26,936 nucleotides of DNA from NCBI GenBank assembly GCA_045601245.1, contig JAZRZH010000060.1:1-26936 (forward strand), given 5' to 3'. The notes below the pieces were generated by a model that was not told where the DNA came from, searched no databases, and saw only the letters and a list, made by a program, of their open reading frames with translations. This document shows, piece after piece, positions 13,992 through 23,025 of this stretch; the first letter of the stretch is position 1, and every line of letters starts with the position of its first letter. Source of the stretch: Cacconaster sp045601245. Lineage in GTDB: Bacteria > Bacteroidota > Bacteroidia > Bacteroidales > UBA932. Made by a program: the position numbers and the translations under genes.

Positions 13992-14588
13992 ATGAAACGT
14001 ATTCTGACAACATTGCTTTTGGCCGCATGCAGCGCAGTCACGGCGCATGCGCAGAAAATAACTATCGAAACAAACCTCGCCGATGCGGCGCTGCTTGGGA
14101 CAATCAGCGCAAAAGCGGCTTTGCGGACCGGGGACCGGTGGAGCATCGGTGCCGGAGTGCGATACAACGGATGGAGTTTCCGTCCGGATGATGATCCGCG
14201 CGCATTCCAGGACCGGCGAAGGACATTCTATGCAGGACCCGAGTGGCGCCCCGCCGACACATGCGGCGGAATATGGGCGACAGCGAGGCTTCAGTTCGAA
14301 CAGTATAACCGCGGCGGACTGTTCGGCAGGCCGGCGACCGAAGAGGGGGACGCATTCGGTCTCTCGTTCGGCGGAGGATATTCATTCCGTCTCAACGACC
14401 GGCTGCGGCTTGACACCGGCATCCTGTTCTGGGGCGGTGTGAAGAAATACGCGGATTATGCCAGGCCGAGATGCGGCAGATGCCTGGTCAAGGATGGCTG
14501 CAAAGGCTTCCTGAAATACGATGCAGCCGTGATATCGATCGTTTATTCAATCAAGCATACTGACAGAAATGAAAAGAATGACAACTAG
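13992..14588 (+). CDS. DUF3575 exported protein, first gene of the fimbrial operon
   Basis: From the ATG at 13992, just after the promoter box, the product is 198 residues. It has a type I signal peptide (MKRILTTLLLAACSAVTAHA) and then alternating beta-rich segments (SIGAGVRYNGWSF, RRTFYAGPEWRP, LSFGGGYSFRLNDRLRLD), like a small outer-membrane barrel or shell. The end YARPRCGRCLVKDGCKGFLKYD with its cysteine cluster is characteristic of DUF3575 proteins, often found at the head of Bacteroidales fimbrial operons. The molecular role is unknown; assembly or export of fimbrillins is an inference from position. It overlaps the next gene by 20 nt. An upstream ATG at 13956 is possible but lies before the promoter box. 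Confidence 0.8.
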   Translation: MKRILTTLLLAACSAVTAHAQKITIETNLADAALLGTISAKAALRTGDRWSIGAGVRYNGWSFRPDDDPRAFQDRRRTFYAGPEWRPADTCGGIWATARLQFEQYNRGGLFGRPATEEGDAFGLSFGGGYSFRLNDRLRLDTGILFWGGVKKYADYARPRCGRCLVKDGCKGFLKYDAAVISIVYSIKHTDRNEKNDN

Positions 14589-15555
14589 CCTTCCTGCTGC
14601 ATTAATCTGTATGATAATATGCTCCTGCTCAGGGAATATGGCACCTCTGAAATTTGGAGAGATTGCATTCAGAATAGATCGCAGCCGAACTACGAGGACA
14701 TCCGATACCGACGCTACGGAAAACGAATGCAGAATCGGCAACCTGCAGATTCTGGTATTCGACGAAAACGGGGAAATGGAATCATATCTGGATATGGGCG
14801 AGATGACAGAAGGGCGCGTCAAGACCCGGACAGGAATCAAAAGGGTTTTCGCGATAGCCAACGGACCGTCGCTGGCGGAATGCCGTACTGAAGAGGAGAT
14901 GGAAGGGACCGTCATAGGACTCGGAGAATGGAACGGAAGCGCAGATGGATTCATAATGTCCGGATCAAACATCTGCACAGTATCGGGAAACTCCGTAACC
15001 ATATGCCCGGTCGACATATCCAGATATGTATCCAGAGTTGTTCTGAAGTCTATAACGAACAAATTGCCGGAAGCCTTCGGGACGCTGCACGTAACAGGGG
15101 TCATGCTTACGAATGCCGTGGCATCACACAATATCGGTGGAGATTCAGATGATATGATGTGGGACAACAAACTTGGCCACCCGGACATCCTTTCCCCGCA
15201 TTCCTCTTGCACACTGTGCGATTCTGAGATAGACCTTTCCAGCGGAGAAAGTCACGAAACTCCGATAAGGCTCTACTGCTATCCCAATCCTACTGCATCG
15301 GACAGATTCTCACCGGACCACTCCTTCTCTCCAAGGTACACGAGACTGGTAATAGCCGCCAGCATTGATGATAAGGAATACTACTACCCCATCCCACTGC
15401 CAGGCCTTGAAAGGAATACGACATACGATGTCTCTGTCACTGTATATCACGCCGGCTCCGATGATCCGGAAGAGCCTGCCAGCCCGGCATACGTTGGAGT
15501 ATACATTACAGCAAGGGACTGGTATTCAGGTCCTGACATAACGGAAAACCTATAA
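14569..15555 (+). CDS. FimA-type fimbrillin lipoprotein, copy 1
   Basis: A 328-residue protein with a lipoprotein signal; the lipobox cysteine is C18 or C20 (ICMIICSCS). The mature part starts with an Arg-rich stretch (IDRSRTTRTSD), a plausible site for the trypsin-like cleavage that activates FimA-type subunits. Domain cues are LQILVFDENGEM, VFAIANGP, the central ISRYVSRVVLKSITNKLPEAFGTL, DKEYYYPIPLPGLERNTTYDVSV and a final ITARDWYSG strand. These fit the P. gingivalis FimA-like transthyretin-fold fimbrillins. The gene starts inside the end of the DUF3575 gene. It is a clear paralogue of the next gene, from which the mature C-terminus and cysteine content differ. Major shaft subunit versus accessory subunit cannot be decided. 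Confidence 0.8.
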   Translation: MKRMTTSLPAALICMIICSCSGNMAPLKFGEIAFRIDRSRTTRTSDTDATENECRIGNLQILVFDENGEMESYLDMGEMTEGRVKTRTGIKRVFAIANGPSLAECRTEEEMEGTVIGLGEWNGSADGFIMSGSNICTVSGNSVTICPVDISRYVSRVVLKSITNKLPEAFGTLHVTGVMLTNAVASHNIGGDSDDMMWDNKLGHPDILSPHSSCTLCDSEIDLSSGESHETPIRLYCYPNPTASDRFSPDHSFSPRYTRLVIAASIDDKEYYYPIPLPGLERNTTYDVSVTVYHAGSDDPEEPASPAYVGVYITARDWYSGPDITENL

Positions 15556-15591
15556 TCACATCATAATATCAATCCATTAAACCAAATCAGA

Positions 15592-16653
15592 ATGAAAAGA
15601 CTCAATCTTATCGCTTTCGCATCAGCAGCAATTCTGTCCGCTGCATCCTGCGACCACTCGGCCATCACACCTGAAAATGGTGAGGGCTCTATGAAAATCT
15701 CTTTCAACATACCGTCAGCAACGACAAAAGCTGCCACGACAGGTAATGAGGCCGACCTCAACGACATCAGTATGCTTATTTTCGACGACGGTGGATCTCT
15801 CTACCGGTATCACGAATTCACAGTTCAGGAAATCTCATCAAAAACAGTCACCATCAATAATGTTAAATGCGGCAGCTATTCAATTTATATTGTAGCTAAC
15901 GGACCGGAGTTATCCGGCATAAGGAGTCTTTCCGAATTCAATTCTACCGACATCCCGCTCAGCGAATATAACGGACCGGATTCCGACTTCGTGATGGAGG
16001 GACACTCGGGATCCGTCACGGTAACCGATGGAAAAACCGCTGAACCTGTTATCGGAATCTCGCGATATGTATCCAGAGTGGCCGTCAAAACCATTAAGAA
16101 CGGCCTGCCGGAAGCCTTAGGAACACTCCAAGTCGAAAGGGTGTTCCTGAGCAATGTCGTCAACACACAGAATCTTTCCGGGAACAAAGCTCCAGGCAAT
16201 ACTGCAGCAAATTGGTACAACAAGGAGGGGCGTGCGGATGAAACGGCCCGGAACGCCTCCCACATCATCAATGGAAGCACATATACCGCATCCGCACCTG
16301 CTCTTACTTATTCCGGCATCGGGCAAACCATTGAAAACGGTTCGACATTGACAGTCGGAAAATATCTCTACGCTTATCCCAACACATCTACGGTTTCACC
16401 GGACGGATTCAGTTCCACTTTCTCAGCCCAGCAGAGCGTTCTGGTAATAGCGGCGACATTCAATGGCAAAACCTACTATTATCCTGTAATCCTTACAGAC
16501 GCACCATCACGAAACACAAGTTATGAGGTTACTGCCGTTATTACGGGAGCCGGTTCAGACGACCCGAACCTGCCTGTCAGCAGCGGTGCAATCAAAGCCA
16601 CCGTCACAGTGACCAACTGGAACGACGGAAAAGCCTATACTGAATCATTCTAA
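15592..16653 (+). CDS. FimA-type fimbrillin lipoprotein, copy 2
   Basis: A 353-residue protein with signal MKRLNLIAFASAAILSAASC (lipobox cysteine C20). The mature region has the fimbrillin pattern: MKISFNIPSATTKAATTG with a Lys that could be the maturation site, DISMLIFDDGG, YSIYIVANGPELSG, ISRYVSRVAVKTIKNGLPEALGTL, KTYYYPVIL and a terminal ATVTVTNWNDGK strand. It is longer than copy 1, mostly by an insert after the central motif (APGNTAANWYNKEGRADETARN). The low cysteine count and fuller length make it the better candidate for the polymerising shaft subunit (inference). It follows copy 1 by 36 nt, and the FimB-like gene comes next, as in fimA-fimB operons. Confidence 0.85.
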   Translation: MKRLNLIAFASAAILSAASCDHSAITPENGEGSMKISFNIPSATTKAATTGNEADLNDISMLIFDDGGSLYRYHEFTVQEISSKTVTINNVKCGSYSIYIVANGPELSGIRSLSEFNSTDIPLSEYNGPDSDFVMEGHSGSVTVTDGKTAEPVIGISRYVSRVAVKTIKNGLPEALGTLQVERVFLSNVVNTQNLSGNKAPGNTAANWYNKEGRADETARNASHIINGSTYTASAPALTYSGIGQTIENGSTLTVGKYLYAYPNTSTVSPDGFSSTFSAQQSVLVIAATFNGKTYYYPVILTDAPSRNTSYEVTAVITGAGSDDPNLPVSSGAIKATVTVTNWNDGKAYTESF

Positions 16654-16700
16654 TCGTACATCAACCCGGTATGAAAGCATTGATATCACTGGAACAGAGC

Positions 16701-17504
16701 ATGAAAACTATCATTGGTTATTTCATAATCTTTCTGACATTGTCTCTCGCAAACAGTTGCTCGGTCAAGGAGATACGCGATGCCTGTCCATGCCGGGTTG
16801 ATTTTGATTTGTCAAAGATACTGGCTCAGGATGAAACAGGCCCTTACTCAGGAAGGGATATCGCTGTTGCTGTCTACAACTCCTCAGGCACCAAGGTATA
16901 CGACAGGATGTTCGGTGCTGACACGTGTGCCGGCGTTTATGAAGCATCCCTTCCCCGCGGCATCTACACTGTCAGTGCCCTGTCAGTAAGGAATGCAGGT
17001 CAGCCAGTCCCTGAAACGATCGGACCATCGGTTGGAGGAGACGTTGACTCGTTGTATGGCATCTCAACCGTCACTGATGCAACCGGCGAAGAAAGTTATG
17101 TCACCCTGGAGCCGTTCAAGCAGTTTACAACTCTCAGCATCATTATCATTTCAGATCCCGCTAATATCGAAATATGCCTTGATGCATCATCTTCATCAAT
17201 ATCCAGAGCGTCACTTCAAAGCGTAGGGGGAAGTTATGAATGGCGATGCCTTTATGGCGGAAAGGCCGCCGGCTTCAGGATTCCACGGCAAGGAAGCGGA
17301 TATGACCTTGTCCTGTCATTCATAGACAGGACATCAGGAGATTTAATTACCTCGATCAATCTTGGCGAAAAGCTGAAGGCCATCGGATATGACTTTTATG
17401 CAAAAAGTCTTGCTGACATAATCCTTATCGCAGACCTGAATGAAGGTACTGCATCAATCAAAGTGGAGGGATGGAAGGAGAACCTGCTGTTTGTAATATT
17501 CTAA
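16701..17504 (+). CDS. FimB/Mfa2-family fimbrial anchor lipoprotein
   Basis: The ATG at 16701 gives 267 residues with a clean lipoprotein signal, MKTIIGYFIIFLTLSLANSC (C20). An in-frame ATG at 16671 would add ten residues ahead of the signal and is less likely. After the lipobox comes IRDACPCRVDFDLSKIL, the C-P-C/Y-x-hydrophobic start typical of the Mfa2/FimB family, then VAVYNSSGTKVYDRMF and a PRGIYTVSALSV strand. FimB and Mfa2 proteins anchor the fimbria in the outer membrane and terminate the shaft. It lies 47 nt after the second fimbrillin and 12 nt before the DUF4906 gene. The protein is shorter than many Mfa2 members (about 300-320), so the C-terminal domain may be reduced. Confidence 0.75.
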   Translation: MKTIIGYFIIFLTLSLANSCSVKEIRDACPCRVDFDLSKILAQDETGPYSGRDIAVAVYNSSGTKVYDRMFGADTCAGVYEASLPRGIYTVSALSVRNAGQPVPETIGPSVGGDVDSLYGISTVTDATGEESYVTLEPFKQFTTLSIIIISDPANIEICLDASSSSISRASLQSVGGSYEWRCLYGGKAAGFRIPRQGSGYDLVLSFIDRTSGDLITSINLGEKLKAIGYDFYAKSLADIILIADLNEGTASIKVEGWKENLLFVIF

Positions 17505-17516
17505 GGAAACACGAAA

Positions 17517-20500
17517 ATGAAAGGGATTATTTGGAAACTGACGGCAGGACTCTGCCTGCTGTTCACTTTCGCCGGATGCTCCGGCACGGACAATGACAGG
17601 GCCAACTCCGAACGTGCGCGGATACACATATCGATATCTCCGGAAGAAGAGATTACCAGAAGTTCTTACGATGTGGAAGACAATGGCAACGCAGAGAACC
17701 TGCTTGTGCTGTTCTATACGGAAAATGGCAAACTTGCCGCATGGATTTCCGAGCTCGGAACAAATGTGACAGACAGGTATTATTCAACTGGAGAACTCAT
17801 TCTGGACAGGGATTACTACATATATGCCCTGGCAGGGATTGAGATTCCTGACAATATTTCAGGAACGTTCGGTACAATTGCCCAGGCGCAGGAGTTCGCT
17901 GTCACCGGAAACGATATCAAGGAATTCAATGCCATTCCATATTCGTACATCCCAGTCAGTACGGTCCGGTTGGAAAAGGATGATGAATACGAAATACCAC
18001 TGAAGCGCTGTCTTGCCAGAATCAGCTTTATGGTCGACTGCAGCGATCTGGAAGGAACCTTCACTGTCTCCTCCCTCAACATAAGGCAGTCGCCTCAATG
18101 CATGTGCCCGCTATCATCAGCCTGCTCCGCGCTGTCTCCTTATGAACTCGAAGATGGTGACAGTGCCACACCTGATGATATCCTGGCAATGAACAACGGA
18201 AGCAGAGTCACTTATTATTTGCTCGAAAACCTTCAGGGCGAAGCCAATCCCGGCAATTCCGACCCTTGGCAGAAAGTACCGGAAAGAATGTCAGACGACA
18301 AGGGTGCTCTCGCCACCTATGTAGAGATAACAGGACAGTATCAATCCGAAGGGATTATCATCAATAATCTGACATACAGGTTCTTTCTGGGAGACGACAC
18401 AATCAGCAACTGCGATGTACGCCGCAATACGGCCCAGACCGTCACACTGATTCTCAGTGATGAAAACGCAGTTCTGCGTGAAAGCTGGAAAGTCACGCGT
18501 GGCAAAGTGGAGGATTCCCGAAATCTGTCATTCGAAAACAATTCAATCGAAATCTTTCCATATCCTGGAAGAATGGATGCCGTCGCCCTCTCACTGTATC
18601 CGAACGATTTGAGCTATCGCATCACGACCGGCGGAAATGTCCCGTTTGATGTCTCCGCTGACGGAAACAATATCATCATAGAGTCGAAAAGATTCCTGAC
18701 GGCAAGCGATACTGCTATCATTTTTCCGGTCTGCGTGAGCACTGTCGACAACGCACTCAGAGATACTCTGAATGTAGTATACTACTCTCTAGACGGCATA
18801 GAACCGTTGGTCCCAAATATGTTGTTCACCAACTTCAGCGGATATGTCTCCAGCGAAGACGGAGAGGAAGAGATAGAATTGTTCCATAGGACCCCAACCG
18901 CAAGGCAGGGAGGAAGATTCGGAGTAAGGCTCAATTATAACGGCAGAATCAAATCAACTCTGACAGCGCAGGACACCATATACGAAAACGGACTTGACGT
19001 CAGTTCTTCAGACAGAGGGGTCATCTCCTCTGCGCTTTCCGGAACCAATCCGACACTCTGGTATCTGGAAGCCGGAAGTATCGGAACGGCACGCATAACC
19101 GCAGGATATTCTATGGACGGCATCACTGAAAGCGGATACAAGGACATTCCGACACATACACTCGGCATATTGCTGAACGCCGACTCGGAAATCCGTGTCG
19201 GAGAATCCTGCCACCCATCCATCTCATTGACGGATGAATGCGGGACAGAGTATTGCCCGGACAAAGACCGGACGCAGTTCAAATCCTCAAACAAAAGTGT
19301 TCTGACGGACAGCGGCATAGGCTCCGGAATAGGGTCAGCCGTCTATCAGGCGATATATGACACCGGCGGTTTTTTCGAAGATTTATCGGACAGCAAGGAG
19401 ATCACTGTCAGTGAATCCGCTGACACATACGAACTCTATATCTCACCGGTATCGCAGGAGCCGATACATCCCGGTGAAAGCTGCCGTGATACGGCCTGGC
19501 TCAGACATTACTATAACGGCACACTGATGGGACAGAGCAGAGTATCCTGCACTTGGAGCATCAGCGACACAGGGATAGCATCAATGAGCGGCACCGGTTA
19601 CAGCGTAACAGTCACCGGTGTGGCGGCATCTTCTTCTCCGGCAATTCTGACCGCCAGCTACACCAGTGGAGACGGCAGAACTTATACGGCAAGAAAAAGC
19701 ATTTATGTATCCGCCTGGCAACTATCTGTCAATAAGTTGAATTTATCCTGGCTGTCGAACGAAAATGGCGCCACCTATGGACAGACGGTCAATATAACTG
19801 CGACACCGTCCCTTGCCTGGACAGCCGCGCTCGGCGGAGGTGATATGAATGAATTCACGCTCTCCGCAACATCCGGCACAGGTTCCTCTTCCGTGTCTGT
19901 CTGGCCGAAATTCAAGAATACGTTCCCTGACATTGCCCGGGAAGCAACTCTGACAATATCGGCGACGGGGGTGCCGGACCAGACAGTGGAACTCGTGCAG
20001 ATGCGCGATTCTATTCTGCGCCTGTATATCTCTCCTGACGAAGCCACCCTGGACCTCAACGCCGAAGCGGGGATTCCGGATGTGAAATTCAGCCTCTACG
20101 GGGACTGGCTTTCCGGACGCACCGGCACAAGCATTCCGGCGCCCTCAGCAATCTGGACATCAACCAATCCGAATGTCGCCAGACATACCGGCAACGGCAC
20201 CGTGGCTCCATTCAGCGCCGGATACGCGGACATCACAGCGACATACCGCTCCTGCAGCGCCACGGCTCGCGTCAATGTTCTTGACACGCGAAGATTCGAC
20301 ACCACCTATGTTGTCCGCATCACGCCTTCCGCAAGGCAGACCATTGAAAGCGGCGGAAAAGTCTCCTATACCGCCACCGCACAGATGCTCGTGGATATGG
20401 TTCCCGTTGGAAATCCGGTCAACGTGACAAATGTAGCAAGCTGGATTTCCACAGAGCCGTCCGTAGCCTCGGTCAGCAACGGCATCGCGACCGGTCACAA

Positions 20501-21221
20501 CAGCGGTTCCTTCCAGGCGACGACGCTGATCTGCGCTTCATATCTCGGATATGAAAGCAACTATGCCGAGCTGTCCGTCAAGGGCTCCGGCAGCCCGCAG
20601 CACACATTGACAATCAGCACCTCCTGCAGTTCATACAGTCTCAACCTGAGTCCATACACAGGTGAATCCATCACTGTCTATTATGACGGTACGGCACTGC
20701 CGCAGAACGCCGGTATAACCTGGAACATATCGGACAGCCACGTCATTTCAGGAATCAACTCCCTCAAGCCGGAAATCGTCGGATCGGGTACCTGCAACGT
20801 GAGCGCCACATACAACGGCATTACATCCAACACGATAGAATATGACATCAGCAGCAGTATCTCATCCATCCGTCTGGAGATCAGAAGATACAGGCTCGAA
20901 GAGAACGGAATGGCATCTGAATTCAATATGGGATGGCTCCCCGAATCCTTCGCGAATATCGGCAAGAGCATCTATTCGAACGGAGAAAGCGGAAACTGGA
21001 TCACAATCTCCGGCGGGAACTATTCCAACACCGTTGTGACTATCGAAGTTGCCGTATATGGAAGAATGGTCGGAGGCGGCGCCGAAAGACTTCTCGACTC
21101 TGATACATTCTCATTCTCCGCAAAGCGGGGCAACAGACTGACACTGACTCCTGCCGACTGGCAGAATGGTGCTATCTGCAATAAGTATTTCACGTTCAAC
21201 GCCATAATAAGTGTAGAGTAA
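17517..21221 (+). CDS. DUF4906 lipoprotein with Ig-like stalk, probable fimbrial tip adhesin
   Basis: A 1234-residue protein with a lipobox at C21 (LLFTFAGCSG). Residues about 30-330 form a fimbrial-type region containing the YYLLENLQGE motif characteristic of DUF4906 proteins. About six beta-sandwich units follow, starting near residues 547 (HTLGILLNADS), 638 (YELYISPVSQEP), 733 (WQLSVNKLNLSW, BACON-like, ending VELVQ), 834 (LRLYISPDEATL), 931 (VVRITPSARQ) and 1028 (HTLTISTS). Several have the W-x-S-x-x-P-x-V-A-S/R pattern of bacterial Ig group 2 domains. The last 120 residues are a separate domain. The position after fimbrillins and anchor suggests an Mfa5-like tip adhesin. The ligand is unknown. 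The next gene begins 2 nt after the stop. Confidence 0.75.
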   Translation: MKGIIWKLTAGLCLLFTFAGCSGTDNDRANSERARIHISISPEEEITRSSYDVEDNGNAENLLVLFYTENGKLAAWISELGTNVTDRYYSTGELILDRDYYIYALAGIEIPDNISGTFGTIAQAQEFAVTGNDIKEFNAIPYSYIPVSTVRLEKDDEYEIPLKRCLARISFMVDCSDLEGTFTVSSLNIRQSPQCMCPLSSACSALSPYELEDGDSATPDDILAMNNGSRVTYYLLENLQGEANPGNSDPWQKVPERMSDDKGALATYVEITGQYQSEGIIINNLTYRFFLGDDTISNCDVRRNTAQTVTLILSDENAVLRESWKVTRGKVEDSRNLSFENNSIEIFPYPGRMDAVALSLYPNDLSYRITTGGNVPFDVSADGNNIIIESKRFLTASDTAIIFPVCVSTVDNALRDTLNVVYYSLDGIEPLVPNMLFTNFSGYVSSEDGEEEIELFHRTPTARQGGRFGVRLNYNGRIKSTLTAQDTIYENGLDVSSSDRGVISSALSGTNPTLWYLEAGSIGTARITAGYSMDGITESGYKDIPTHTLGILLNADSEIRVGESCHPSISLTDECGTEYCPDKDRTQFKSSNKSVLTDSGIGSGIGSAVYQAIYDTGGFFEDLSDSKEITVSESADTYELYISPVSQEPIHPGESCRDTAWLRHYYNGTLMGQSRVSCTWSISDTGIASMSGTGYSVTVTGVAASSSPAILTASYTSGDGRTYTARKSIYVSAWQLSVNKLNLSWLSNENGATYGQTVNITATPSLAWTAALGGGDMNEFTLSATSGTGSSSVSVWPKFKNTFPDIAREATLTISATGVPDQTVELVQMRDSILRLYISPDEATLDLNAEAGIPDVKFSLYGDWLSGRTGTSIPAPSAIWTSTNPNVARHTGNGTVAPFSAGYADITATYRSCSATARVNVLDTRRFDTTYVVRITPSARQTIESGGKVSYTATAQMLVDMVPVGNPVNVTNVASWISTEPSVASVSNGIATGHNSGSFQATTLICASYLGYESNYAELSVKGSGSPQHTLTISTSCSSYSLNLSPYTGESITVYYDGTALPQNAGITWNISDSHVISGINSLKPEIVGSGTCNVSATYNGITSNTIEYDISSSISSIRLEIRRYRLEENGMASEFNMGWLPESFANIGKSIYSNGESGNWITISGGNYSNTVVTIEVAVYGRMVGGGAERLLDSDTFSFSAKRGNRLTLTPADWQNGAICNKYFTFNAIISVE

Positions 21222-21223
21222 TC

Positions 21224-22027
21224 ATGAAACGGACATTATTCCTGAGCCTGGCGGTTCTTACCGCCTGCTCGAAACCGGAATTGAAAATAATAGAACAATC
21301 CTCCGAAGCCCCGCACATTTCGGTGTACGGGACTGAAGGGAAAACGACCGCCGGCAACAATATCTTTGATATCAGCCCCGAAGCTCAAAGCGTTGAGATT
21401 GATGTCTCTTCAAACATTCCTGTGATTACCGGCCAGGGCGAAGCCCCGGCAATAAGCAGAAGCAGTTTCGTGAGTGGAGAGGACGGAAGATTCAGTTTCA
21501 TCAGCGCTGGCAATCCCGGATACACCGTGGACAACCCGTTCGTGCTGAAGCAGTCCGTCCGGGAGGACACCTGGTATGAATTCCCCGGCTACGGACCCGT
21601 CGAGACATATATCAATTTCAGGATCCGGGGAGAACTCGGAACGGAATATATCGATATCTCAAGGCCTGGCATTTACACAACGGACAGGGATTATTTCATC
21701 AGGGGAAGGCTGACGGCGATATCGCAGACATCCCCGGGAACCGAAGAATTCGTCAGCCAGAAGGTCAATGAGAATTATTTCAGGGAATGGAAATATGTCC
21801 CGCAGCGCTCCTATGAGGCGGAATATGCGACATTGACCATAGCCACGGCATCGGGCAGCGCCACGGTGCCGGTCTACGGCAAACGGCGCGACGGAGAGAT
21901 CGACGCCCTTAAGGAATACGTTCAGATCGGAGACACCGTCGAAGTCCCGGCGGTCTTCCGCACGGCCGACGAAATAATTTCAGGACATTTCGGAAAAATC
22001 CTCACCTGCCGCGTGCTGAAACTGTGA
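21224..22027 (+). CDS. Lipoprotein of unknown family, last gene of the fimbrial operon
   Basis: A 267-residue protein with a short lipoprotein signal (MKRTLFLSLAVLTAC, C15). I do not recognise a family. It is predicted to be mostly beta strand, with a DTWYEFPGYGPVETYINFRI segment and an acidic N-terminal half (ISPEAQSVEIDVSSNIPV). The C-terminal part (GDTVEVPAVFRTADEIISGHFG) looks like a compact folded domain. The start codon is 2 nt after the DUF4906 stop, so translation is almost certainly coupled and the product probably works with the giant adhesin, for example as a chaperone, a co-tip subunit or an anchor. No cysteines are present in the mature protein apart from the lipidated one and one near the C-terminus. 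Confidence 0.6.
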   Translation: MKRTLFLSLAVLTACSKPELKIIEQSSEAPHISVYGTEGKTTAGNNIFDISPEAQSVEIDVSSNIPVITGQGEAPAISRSSFVSGEDGRFSFISAGNPGYTVDNPFVLKQSVREDTWYEFPGYGPVETYINFRIRGELGTEYIDISRPGIYTTDRDYFIRGRLTAISQTSPGTEEFVSQKVNENYFREWKYVPQRSYEAEYATLTIATASGSATVPVYGKRRDGEIDALKEYVQIGDTVEVPAVFRTADEIISGHFGKILTCRVLKL

Positions 22028-22097
22028 CGCCGGATGGATCCGGCTGCTGATTGCAGGATTTTCCTTATCTTTATGATTCATTTTATATACTTCGAAG

Positions 22098-22952
22098 ATG
22101 AGAAAGATTCTGCTGTTTTCAGCAATCATCATAACGGCGGCGCTGTCGGTATCCTGCGGCAGCACCAGGGTGGCGTCTCGATACACACCCGCTGTGCAAA
22201 CCGCAAGCGGGGACAGCATACTGACATTCATCCAGATCACGGACACCCAGATCGGGTTTCAGGACACCAGCGCCCATTTCAGAGTATCGGACTCCCTGAT
22301 GATGTGCGCGGTGAGAGCCATCAACCATATCCGTCCCGCCTGTGTCATCCACACCGGAGATCTGGTGAACGACTTCGGAAATGAAGAGCAGAAAGACATC
22401 TACAAGCGGCTGATGAGCCTTATTGATACATCCATACCCGTTTTTGTCGTCCCGGGCAACCACGACATCCGCGGCTGGACCGCCGAAAAGCGCGACAGAT
22501 ATGTAAGATTCGTCGGATATGACCGCTTCTCCAAGAAGATCGGGGACTGCACTTTTATAGGATTCGACAGCAACTGCATCAGGGACAATGCCGTCACCGC
22601 TGAGGAAGAGCAGTTCGTATGGCTTGAGGAGGAGTTGAAGAAGGCGCAGGGAAGCAAACATATATTCCTGTTCTGCCACTGCCCGGTCGCCATGTTCGCG
22701 CTGTACGAAGCCGACGGGCACAACAATTTCCCGAAAGAGAAGAGGACCCGCTATATGGACCTGTTCGGCAAATATGGTGTGGAGGGTATTTTCTCGGGCC
22801 ACTCCCACGTCGGCGGGTATTTCAGAGGCGGAGGCATCCGGCACGTCAATTCGATACCGGTCGCGAAGGCTTTCCTTACGGGGTTTTCAGGAATCAATGT
22901 CGTGACAGTCACAGACAACGGGTTCACCTTCAAATGGATGCGCGGATTCTGA
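22098..22952 (+). CDS. Calcineurin-like metallophosphoesterase lipoprotein (CPPED1-like)
   Basis: A 284-residue protein with a lipoprotein signal (lipobox LSVSC, C20), placing it in the envelope. The metal-binding motifs of calcineurin-like phosphoesterases are in order: D49-x-Q51 (ITDTQIG), G-D88 (HTGDLVND), G-N121-H122-D, H194 (FCHCPV) and G-H235-S-H237. Gln in place of His in the first motif is seen in the CPPED1/CSTP1 branch of the family. Substrate is unknown; a phosphoester or phosphoprotein is likely. It is 70 nt beyond the fimbrial operon with no strong terminator in between and is convergent with the fimbrillin-FISUMP gene. Whether it is cotranscribed with the fimbrial genes is open. 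Confidence 0.85.
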   Translation: MRKILLFSAIIITAALSVSCGSTRVASRYTPAVQTASGDSILTFIQITDTQIGFQDTSAHFRVSDSLMMCAVRAINHIRPACVIHTGDLVNDFGNEEQKDIYKRLMSLIDTSIPVFVVPGNHDIRGWTAEKRDRYVRFVGYDRFSKKIGDCTFIGFDSNCIRDNAVTAEEEQFVWLEEELKKAQGSKHIFLFCHCPVAMFALYEADGHNNFPKEKRTRYMDLFGKYGVEGIFSGHSHVGGYFRGGGIRHVNSIPVAKAFLTGFSGINVVTVTDNGFTFKWMRGF

Positions 22953-23025
22953 CGGCGCCCCTGTTTGGCAGAGGCCGCCGTTCGAATTTACGCGCCGGTC
23001 TGCGCGGACTTGAAACAGTTGGTTT

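Noticed and set aside
22066..22073. TATCTTTA as a -7 box for the metallophosphoesterase gene
   Set aside because: The final G of the consensus is missing and no -33 box is at the right distance; too weak to call.
22952..23025. Terminator between the convergent metallophosphoesterase and fimbrillin-FISUMP genes
   Set aside because: Only imperfect GC-rich short inverted repeats are present and there is no T-tract.
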